From assembly GCA_018857735.1 (NCBI GenBank), contig JABMCL010000453.1, positions 1,092,501-1,156,500 of the forward strand: DNA of 64,000 nt, given 5' to 3'. The notes beneath the pieces are model-generated. The model made no database searches, had not been told where the DNA came from, and saw nothing but the letters and a program-made list of their open reading frames with translations. The stretch comes from Alviniconcha marisindica. Taxonomy: Eukaryota; Mollusca; Gastropoda; Provannidae. Below, piece by piece: positions 25,396-64,000 of this stretch. The position numbers and the translations under genes are program-made. The first letter of the stretch is position 1. Each line of letters starts with the position of its first letter.

Positions 25396-25735
25396 TTGTG
25401 GTGCTGAAATACACCGGCCTGGGATTGGAATACGATACATGTAGACCAGAGAGACAGACCAACAGCGACTCAGAATTTAATGACCAAGGGTTGAGGTTCA
25501 TTAGGCCTATTCTTACAACCCGCCCTTGCTAAGCTACGGGAAAATGCTCGCAAATCACACTAACAGACATTTTCATTACTAACACTACAGATAATGCAAC
25601 ATTATTAAAATAAAATAAAATGCAAAAAAAAAAAAAAAAAAAAAAAAAAGCGGTAACATCTGCAGTATATAAATTAGAGCAAGTAAACAATTACATAGAA
25701 CTGAAAACAGGAAAGCACAGAGCCAATTGCAGAGA
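25396..25735. other. Unique sequence with A25 run
   Basis: A homopolymer A tract lies at 25624-25649; a retroposon tail is possible, but no element body is recognisable. Nothing else is supported. Confidence 0.5.
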
Positions 25736-27290
25736 TTTTGCAGTCCTGTCCTTGTGAAACTGCAGTCCTGTCCTTGTCACATTGCAGTCCTCTCTTTGTG
25801 ACACTGCAGTCCTGTCCTTGTGACACTGCAGTCCTGTCATTGTGACTTTGCAGTCCCTTGTGCCATTGCAGTCCAGTCTTTGTGACATTGCAGTCCTTTG
25901 TGCCACTGCAGTCCTGTCTTTGTACCATTGCAGTCCTGTCTTTGTACCATTGCAGTCCAGTCTTTGTGCCACTGCAGTCCTTTCTTTGTACCATTGCAGT
26001 CCTGTCATTGTGACATTGCAATCCTGTCCTTGTGACACTGCAGTCCTGTCCTTGTGACACTGCAGTCCTGTCCTTGTGACACTGCAGTCCTGTCTTTGTG
26101 ACATCGCAGTCGTGTCCTTGTGACACTGCAGTCCTGTCATTGTGGCTTTGCAGTCCTTTGTGCCATTGCAGTCCTGTCTTTGTGGCATTGCAGTCCTGTT
26201 TTTGTGCCATTGCAGTCCTGTCATTGTGACTTTGCAAACCTGTCATTTTGACTTTGCAGTCCTTTGTGTCATTGCAATCCTGTCTGTGACATTGCAGTCC
26301 TGTCATTGTGACTTTGCAGTCCTGTCATTGTGACACTGCAGTCCTGTAATTGTGACTTTGCAGTCTTTTGTGTCATTGAATTCCTGTCTTTGTAACATTG
26401 CAGTCCTGTCACTGTGACTTTGCAGTCCTGTCCTTGTGACACTGCAGTCCTGTCCTTGTGACACTGCAGTCCAGTCTTTGTGACATTGCAGTCCTGTCCT
26501 TGTGACATTGCAGTCCTGTCCTTGTGACACTGCAGTCCAGTCTTTGTGACATTGCAGTCCTGTCATTGTGACATAGCAGTCCTGTCCTTGTGACACTGCA
26601 GTCTTGTCTTTGTGACATTGCAGTCTTGTCATTGTGACTTTGCAGTCCTGTTTTTGTGACTTTGCAGTCCTTTGTGCCATTGCAGTCCTGTCAATGTGAC
26701 ATTGTGGTCCTGTCTTTGTGACATTGCAGTCTTGTCACTGTGACTTTGCAGTCCTGTCTTTGTGACATTGCAGTCCTGTCCTTGTGACACTTCACCCTGA
26801 TATAATCGCACTGGTTGACTGGGAGTGAAACACCAATTTACTTACTTACTACCTTGTGACACTGCAGTCCTGTTATTGTGTCTTTGCAGTCCTTTGTGCC
26901 ATTGCAGTCCTGTCTTTGTGACATTGCAGTTCTGTCATTGTGACTTCGCAGTCCTGTGCACCATTGCAGTCCTGTCAATGTGACATTGCAGTCCTGTCCT
27001 TGTGCCATTGCAGTCCTGTCTGTGACATTCCAGTCCTGTCATTGTGACTTTACAGTCCTGTCATTGTGACATTGCAGTCCTGTCATTGCTGTCCTTTGTG
27101 ACATTGCAGTCCTGTCTTTGACACTGCAGCCCTGTCCTTGTGACTTTGCAGTCCTGTCTGTGACATTGCAGTTCTGCTTTTGTGACATTGAAGTCCTGTC
27201 ATTGTGACATTGCAGTCCTATGTTTTTGGCACTGCAGCCCTGTCAGTGAGAAAAACACTGCAGTCCTGTCAATGTGACGTTGCAGTCGTG
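25736..27290. repeat. 22-bp minisatellite array
   Basis: About 68 copies of a 22-bp unit (cttgtgacactgcagtcctg), each with a PstI-like ctgcag core. Minus frames of up to 210 codons (TGLQCHKDR) arise because three units make 22 codons. A tail-only SINE fragment interrupts it at 26802-26850. Confidence 0.96.
26802..26850 (+). mobile_element. Tail-only SINE fragment, copy 2
   Basis: ccctgatataatcgcactgg then ttgactgggagtgaaacacc and tttacttacttact. It sits within the 22-bp array and is flanked by ccttgtgacac on both sides. This could be a target duplication, but the array itself supplies the same word. Confidence 0.65.
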
Positions 27291-27707
27291 CAATTAGTAC
27301 AGGCGCGATAAGCAACCACAGACATTATTTTCATGGAAGTTCAGTTAGCAATGATCCATAATTCCCCCTACGCGATAACGGTGCCCCGTGTGTGCTTGTT
27401 GAGATAAGGACACGATGTGTTTATTGTGTCGGACCCGCACAGCGGGTGCCGATCGATGATGAGCGTTGGGCAGTGGCTCCACGCGGGTAATTGTACCCGG
27501 CCCAGTCCTCCCTGTCGCCGCCCTGTGATCCGTGCTAATTGCCAAGACAGGCGCGATGTGGTCCATTGGCTCGCGGCGACACCGGTCAGAGACACGGTGG
27601 ACTGACGGTCGGAATGTCCTTCTGTGCTGGGCCGCCCACTGCATGTCCTGCACTGAAATGATGTTGGTGGACGTCTCTGTTTCCCTGTACGTCTAAATAG
27701 TAAGTAA
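27291..27707. other. Unique CpG-rich sequence
   Basis: The segment 27360-27620 is unusually rich in CpG for this window, but neither strand gives a recognisable protein or a framed exon. Confidence 0.45.
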
Positions 27708-27995
27708 GCATGATGCTTAACGTCCACAGAAACCATAAGGCTTATTAGGAACAGGGAGAAGGGTTGGGGGGGGGGGGGGGTAGGGGGTATGGAGGTGGGG
27801 GGGAAGGGAGATTATATACCTATCGCTACACTGTCACCACCAGGTGGGCATTAAGGTGGGCAGCGATAAGATCCATTTTAATGTTTCATAATTGTGAGGG
27901 ACAAAGTCACAGGACAGTGTCCACAGTCCACAACTTTAAAAGAAAAAGGTGAGCCTAAGCAGATTCGAACCGAAGTCCCTTTGCTTACCAGCCGT
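27708..27995 (-). mobile_element. tRNA-derived SINE, copy 5
   Basis: Same family as 2472-2785: tail atgcttaacgtccacagaaa at the left, G-rich expansion at 27766-27805, and the body with ctatcgctacactgtcacca. The B box region (gattcgaacc) is near 27961. The head is cut short after it. Confidence 0.83.
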
Positions 27996-27999
27996 CTCT

Positions 28000-28560
28000 C
28001 TGACTTTATATAGTGTAGGTCTCCTATTCCCTGGAGGTCCATAGTCTCTCTGTCTTTATATAGAGGATGTCTGTATTTCCATGTACATCTACGTTCGCTC
28101 TACCTGTATATAGTGGAGATCTCTTTTTCCGTGTTTGTTCCTATTTTGTTCTCTCTGTCTGTATAGTGGAAATCTCTGTTTCCGTGTTTGTTCCTATTTT
28201 GTTCTCTCTGTCTGTATAGATGAGGTCTCTATGTCCGTGTTTGTTCTTATTTTGTTTTCTCTGTCTGTATAGTGGAGGTATCTATTTCCGTGTTTGTTTC
28301 TATTTTGTTTTCTCTGTCTGTATAGTGGAGGTATCTATTTCCGTGTTTTGTTCCTATTTTGTTCTCTCTGTCTGTATAGTGGAAGTCTGTTTCCGTGTTT
28401 GTTCCTATTTTGTTCTCTCTGTATAGTGGAGGTCTCTACTTCCGTGTTTGTTCCTATTTTGTTTTCTCTGTCTGTATAGTGGAGGTCTCTACTTCCGTGT
28501 ACATCTACATTCTTTCTGTGTGTATACAGTGGATATTTCTAGTTCCATGTGCATCTACTT
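28000..28560. repeat. Minisatellite of about 53 bp
   Basis: About ten copies of gtctgtatagtggaggtctc with tttccgtgtttgttcctatt. Plus-strand frames here are repeat shadows. Confidence 0.88.
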
Positions 28561-28689
28561 GCTCTCTGTCTGTACTGTTCAGGTTGTTGGGTCTCATGGT
28601 AGGTACCTCAGAAATGTTCTGATTATCATCATTGTTATAACTGAGGTCATAACGCTGATCAGGGTTCCTGCACAAAACAGTTAGTTGGC

Positions 28690-29550
28690 CTCCTTTCGGG
28701 ACATGAAACCAGCATACCGCTGACAACCCAAGCGACGTCGCGTCCATGTAGATGGCTGCACGAAACAACAAACCGTTGACAACCCAAATTACCTGTTACG
28801 TGAATGGCTGATGAAACAACAAACCGTTGACAACCCAAGTGAACCGTTACGTGAATGGCTGATGAAACAACAAACTGTTGACAACCCAAGTGACCCGTAA
28901 CGTGGATGGCTGATGAAATAACAAACATGTGATAGCCCTAGCGACCCGTTACGTGAATGGCTGATGAAACAGCAAACCGTTGACAGCCCACGTGACCCGT
29001 TACGTGGATGGCTGCGTGAAACAACAAACTGTTTACAACCCAAGCGACCTGCCATGCAACCCAAGTGACCCGTTACGTGGATGGCTACACGGAACAACAA
29101 ACCGTTGACAGCCCAAGTGACCCGTTACGTGGATGGCTGCACGGAACAACAAACCGTTGACAGCCCAAGTGACCCGTTACGTGGATGGCTGCATGGAGCA
29201 ACAAACCGTTGACAGCCCAAGTGACCCGTTACGTGGATGGCTGATGAAACAGCAAACCGTTGACAGCCCAAGCGACCCGTTCCGCTTGTGACAAACCGTT
29301 GACAAAGCGACCCGTTACGTGGATGGCTGCACGGAACAACAAACTGTTGACAGCCCAAGTGACCGTTACGTGGATGGCTGTTGAAACAGCAAACCGTTGA
29401 CAGCCCAAGTGACCCGTTACGTGGATGGCTGCACGGAACAACAAACTGTTGACAGCCCAAGTGACCCGTTACGTGGATGGCTGTTGAAACAACAAACTGT
29501 TGACAGCCCAAGTGACCTGTTACGTGGATGGCTGCTGAAACAGCAAGCCG
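28690..29550. repeat. 52-bp minisatellite array
   Basis: About 16 copies of gacagcccaagtgacccgtt with acgtggatggctg and acaacaaaccgtt. Several units have internal deletions. Confidence 0.92.
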
Positions 29551-30474
29551 TACACGGACCCGTAGGGGCCCGCTGAGTGCACTGCACGAGCAAGCTGGCG
29601 CTAGCGTTCGACGTCACAGGACGCACGCTCAAGGTATCGTGTCACGTGACTACCAGCACTGTGTTATCGTCCTTGGGCCGGGAACGACGAAATTGCATGA
29701 TAACGAGAGAGTACAAGGTCCGGTTTGATCAGGTGCACGAGTAGGAGTCAGGAATTGACATTGCTGGGTTTAGTTACCACTGATCTGCGGAAACTGTTAT
29801 CATCTGTGTTCTTTCCTGCTTCTGCCCTACCGCTGAAAGGCGAAGCTGGGTCAGACGTGGCTCATGTCAGTCCTTGCCTGTTGTCTGTGCAGACCAGACG
29901 AGGAGTGTCCGTTCATACTGCGTAAGAGGGACATAATAGTTATTTTGCATAATGTGTGTTTGATTTACTCCCCACAAGTAAAGCGTTTAATGTGCGTGTG
30001 CGCGCGCGCGTACATCAGCATACATAAGTGAGTTTGTGTGCTTGCGAACGTGCAAGCTTGTGTGGTGGTGGTGGTGGTGGTGGTGGTGGTGGTGGTGTGT
30101 GTGTGTGTGTGTGTTTCTGTCAATACCTGATTTAAAAAAAGTCTTTGTTGAGAATAAATGGTCGACGATACCTGCATGCCATAGCCCTATTTGCTTGTTT
30201 TTGTTTTGTTTTTGTTATTATTATTTTGTTGTTGTTGTGGTTGCTATTTTAAGAAGGGTGATATTGAAGGGATTGACTTCCAAAATTTGTGTTTAATGTT
30301 TGTGCATATAGGTTTTGTTTTGTTTGTGTATGGATTGAGTTTGTGGCTTTGACTTGAGAAAGGGTTACATGAGATAGGGGGCGTGCATTTGCTTTTGACA
30401 GAGTTTGATTGTCCTGAGGTGATACTGTGCGGTTTGACAGCACGTTAATATCCAGTTACTAACCAACCTCTGGT
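29551..30474. other. Spacer with (TGG)n and a type 2 SINE-like tail
   Basis: (TGG)n at 30061-30098 runs into (TG)n. The dispersed tail block (gtcctgaggtgatactgtg, ggtttgacagcacgttaa) is at 30407-30462. No exon recognised. Confidence 0.55.
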
Positions 30475-30860
30475 TTCATTGTTCATTCCTCTTCTAATGA
30501 TCAACGTCGCTGTCCTGTCTTCTGTTTCACTGTTGATCACTCTTCTGATGGATCATTCTTCTGATGTGATCACTCTTCTGATGGTCAGTGAAGAGGTTTT
30601 CTCTTCTGTTTCACTGTTGATCACTCTTCTTATAATCAGTGAAGCGGTTCTTTCTTCTGTTTCACTGTTTGTCCCTTTACTAAGAATCAGTGCCGCGAAC
30701 CTGTCTTCTGTTTCCTGTCCCTCCTGAAGCTGTTCTCTCTTCTGTTTCACTGTCCATCCCTCTGATAGTCAATGAAGCTGTCTGTCTTCTGTTTCACTGT
30801 CCATCCTGAAGCTGTTCCGTCTTCTGTTTCACTGTCCATCCCTCTTCACGATTTTGTCTT
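30475..30860. repeat. Minisatellite of about 48 bp (acceptor-like units)
   Basis: About eight copies of gtcttctgtttcactgttga. Each unit looks like a pyrimidine-rich intron end, and the last one grades into tcttctgttttcag at 30857-30870, just before the candidate exon. Confidence 0.85.
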
Positions 30861-30870
30861 CTGTTTTCAG

Positions 30871-31067
30871 TGCTGACCAGCAAGCTGAGTGGACTGGGCC
30901 CACCATCTGACCACAATCTCCAGCACGCCATCGTGCCTGGTCATAATCCCGCCGTGAATACCCTCTGGGCTTCCTCCACTCATTATTTCCCCATACACTC
31001 CGGGATTCCGTGGACCTTCTCAACGCTGCACGAAACGTCGAGTGGTTTGTCTCGTGAGCACCGCTAG
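30871..31067 (+). other. Candidate 5-prime untranslated exon
   Basis: A non-repetitive 197-bp block is bounded by a strong acceptor (ttctgttttcag at 30859-30870) and a good donor (cgctag then gtaagc at 31068). It has no obvious coding role. By analogy with the exons downstream, where arrays abut the acceptor, it may be a leader exon of the phospholipase gene. Inference only. Confidence 0.3.
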
Positions 31068-31329
31068 GTAAGCATGATGCAGACTTGTCTTTGTGAATAT
31101 TTCATTGGACTTTCGGCAAAGCGGTCTGTTTCATGCAAAGCGTTTGTGAGAAGAATTGTCCCGTGACTGCAGTCTGCGAGCACAGTCAGTGTTTATTTAC
31201 AACACTGAATGCTGGGGTCACCTCAGCCATCGGGAAGACGTCGTGTCGATGTGACGTGCCGGGTTTGGTGACTGTCAGCACAGAACAGACAGCAGCAGTG
31301 CCAGCGCCGGTCGTGAGGCGAAGCGCCTG
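31068..31329. other. Unique sequence, nothing recognised
   Basis: Would be intronic if the exon at 30871-31067 is real. Confidence 0.4.
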
Positions 31330-31506
31330 TGCGTGCTGAAAACTGTGACAGCGTGTGGTTCACTTCATAGCAGTGCGTGCTGAAGACTGTGACAGCGTGT
31401 GGTTCACTTCAGTAGCAGTGCGTGCTGAAGACTGTGACAGCGTGTGGTTCACTTCAGTAGCAGTGCGTGCTGAAGACTGTGACAGCGTGTGGTTCACTTC
31501 AGTAGC
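31330..31506. repeat. 43-bp repeat, four copies
   Basis: Unit gcgtgctgaagactgtgaca with gcgtgtggttcacttcag. Each unit ends in an acceptor-like ttcacttcag; the last is followed by unique sequence (31507-31600) that could start another leader exon. That stretch holds a 22-codon open frame starting MEGSFQLTEAEASR at 31535. Confidence 0.85.
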
Positions 31507-31604
31507 AGTAACCTCGACACTTGTGAAATATCAACATGGAGGGAAGCTTTCAGCTTACTGAAGCAGAAGCAAGCAGAATTCGACATTCGAGTTGTCGTGC
31601 ATGA

Positions 31605-31937
31605 CTGTGGCTGTACTTTGTGGGCACCACGAGTGTGGCCAGACATTACGGGCACCAAGACTGTGGGTAGACATTACGGGCACCAATACTGTGGCTAGAC
31701 ATTACGGGCACCAATACTGTGGCTATACATTACGGGCGTCACGAGTGTGGCTAGATATTACGGAACACGACTGTGGCTAAACGTTACGGGCACCACGAGT
31801 GTGTGTAGACATTACGGGCACCAATACTGTGGCCAGACATTACGGGCACCGCCGCTGTGGCTAGACATTACGGGCACCACGAGTGTGGCTAGACAATACG
31901 GGCACCACGAGAGTGGCTAAACATTACGGGCACCGCG
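31605..31937. repeat. 28-bp minisatellite ending at the start codon
   Basis: About twelve copies of acattacgggcaccacgagt with gtggctag. The last unit (acattacgggcaccgcg) ends at 31937, the base before the ATG of the phospholipase gene. Later bases of the unit (gctag) also echo the coding start, so the array appears to have been seeded at the exon edge. Confidence 0.9.
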
Positions 31938-62714
<30,777 letters not shown>

Positions 62715-62776
62715 GTAGCCGCTCTCTTCTCTTCGTTCTGCTGTCGCTCTGGGCACTGGCTGGACAGCCGTCGGTC

Positions 62777-63050
62777 GTTTTTAGTGTGCTATAGCGATGT
62801 CAAGTTAGTCCCAGAGCTGAGCTTGTAGTGTGCTATAGCGATGTCAAGTTAGTCCCAGAGCTGAGCTTGCAGTGTGCTATAGCGATGTCAAGTTAGTCCC
62901 AGAGCTGAGCTTGCAGTGTGCTATAGCGATGTCAAGTTAGTCCCAGAGCTGAGCTTGTAGTGTGCTATAGCGATGTCAAGTTAGTCCCAGAGCTGAGCTT
63001 GTAGAGTGCTATAGTAATGTCAAATTAGCCCAGAGCTGAGCTTGTAAGTA
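62777..63050. repeat. 44-bp minisatellite (intron 10)
   Basis: Six copies of agtgtgctatagcgatgtca with agttagtcccagagctgagc. The array is split by a SINE and resumes in decayed form at 63356-63480. Confidence 0.92.
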
Positions 63051-63051
63051 A

Positions 63052-63352
63052 ACATCGTGCTTAACGTCCACAGAAACCATAAGGCGTATTAGGGACGTGG
63101 AGAAGGGGGTATGGAGGTGGGGGGAGAGGGAAATTATATACCTATTGCTACACTGTCACCACCAGAATGACTTCTGCATTAAGGTGGGCAGCGATGAGAG
63201 CCATTTGAATGTTTCATAATTGTGAGGGACAAAGTCACAAGACAGTATCCACAGAACACAACTTTTGAAGTGAAAGGAGAGCTGAAGCAGATTCGAACCG
63301 AGGTCCCTCTGCTTGCCAGCCAAACGCCTTACCGCTAGGCAAAACCGGCACA
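63052..63352 (-). mobile_element. tRNA-derived SINE, copy 7, inserted in the 44-bp array
   Basis: Full head, body and tail on the minus strand: A-box-like tgcctagcggtaaggcg, B box ggttcgaatc, tail tggacgttaagcacgatg. It is flanked by gctgagcttgta on both sides (63034-63045 and about 63358-63369), a probable 12-bp target duplication. Confidence 0.88.
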
Positions 63353-63355
63353 CAC

Positions 63356-64000
63356 TGCTGAGCTTGTAGTGTGCTGTATTGATGTCAAGGTAGTCATATA
63401 GCTCAGCTGTACTGATATGAAGATAGTCGCAGAGTTCAGATGGTAATGTGCTATATTGATATTAAGGTAGTCACAGAGCTCATGCTGTAAAGTAAATACC
63501 TTGTGCTAACAAAGACCAGCAACTGTCAGCCATCTGTGTATGCTATATTGATATCAACGCAGACACAGAGCTCATGTTGTAAAGTAAATACACCGCGCTA
63601 GCAATGGCCAGCAACTGTTAGCGAACCTTGAGGGGCGAAACCAAGTCAGCAAAGGGCAGCAACTACAGAGTAGGACAATAACACTGCACAGTTGCGGGCC
63701 GTGCTGTGAAGTAAAACTGCGCGGTGGTGAAGAAGGTCCCTCACTGGCTTTTTGTTGTGCGCAAGCTTGAGCAGAAGTGACTGCCGACGGTCAGAAAAAT
63801 ATTAAATTTAAAATTGTGTAAGTTTTCGCCATAATTGTCTTGCCCTTTTCTGGCAACGGAGATGAATTATGTATTATTACATTAAATCGGTGAAAACAAA
63901 AATCAAAGAACTTAGCCTGAGTTTCATATAACGTCTAAGAATAAGTTGCTTCGTCAATATTTTTTCTTCTTGCTCTTATTTCATGCGTTGATACAAAATG
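63356..64000. other. Intron 10: decayed repeat then unique sequence
   Basis: The left part (63356-63600) holds diverged copies of the 44-bp unit (gtgctatattgatatcaa). The rest is AT-rich unique sequence with no exon seen. Confidence 0.5.

Noticed and set aside
25674..26680. Minus frames of 125-210 codons with TGLQCHKDR repeats
   Set aside because: They are produced by the 22-bp satellite; frame changes between units and an inserted SINE tail show no coding constraint.

Overview
The window looks like a piece of an intron-rich, repeat-choked invertebrate nuclear genome. A marine mollusc, probably a gastropod, is the best guess, from the mix of SINEs, a Penelope-like element and an RNase H-bearing LINE; this taxon call is inference. 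There is no bacterial organisation. Almost every open reading frame longer than 60 codons is a by-product of tandem repeats. By eye, roughly half of the 64 kb is minisatellite or microsatellite.

Only one host gene can be supported. It is a plus-strand, ten-exon (so far) gene from the ATG at 31938 to at least 62714, running off the right edge. Spliced, the ten exons give 466 in-frame codons with consistent phases and GT-AG introns. The product is a patatin-like phospholipase (GGGNKG oxyanion loop, GASAG nucleophile, DGG aspartate). Its N-terminus MGNCASS suggests dual acylation, an acidic linker follows, and an EF-hand pair lies C-terminal to the lipase domain; the second EF-hand loop is cut by the last visible intron. 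This reads as a membrane-anchored, possibly calcium-responsive lipid hydrolase.

Layout: 1-10.5 kb, three related minisatellites with five-prime-to-three-prime intervening SINEs and a TTAA-flanked MITE. 11.5-14.7 kb, a minus-strand LINE (reverse transcriptase plus RNase H) split by a plus-strand Penelope-like element with a GIY-YIG relic; then a second MITE copy. 15.6-30.9 kb, a chain of minisatellites (43, 73, 51, 39, 22, 53, 52 and 48 bp units), with SINE pieces. 30.9-31.9 kb, possible 5-prime untranslated exon(s). 31.9-64 kb, the phospholipase gene, whose introns are themselves mostly tandem arrays.

The most unusual feature is the relation between arrays and splice sites. Several intronic minisatellites have units that contain a copy of the neighbouring splice junction plus the first or last bases of the exon (exons 3, 4, 6, 7, 8, and less clearly 1 and 9). 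Intron 5 is almost wholly built of such units, leaving dozens of decoy acceptors in front of exon 6 that would each bring in an early stop. Tandem duplication seeded at exon edges appears to be how these introns grew.
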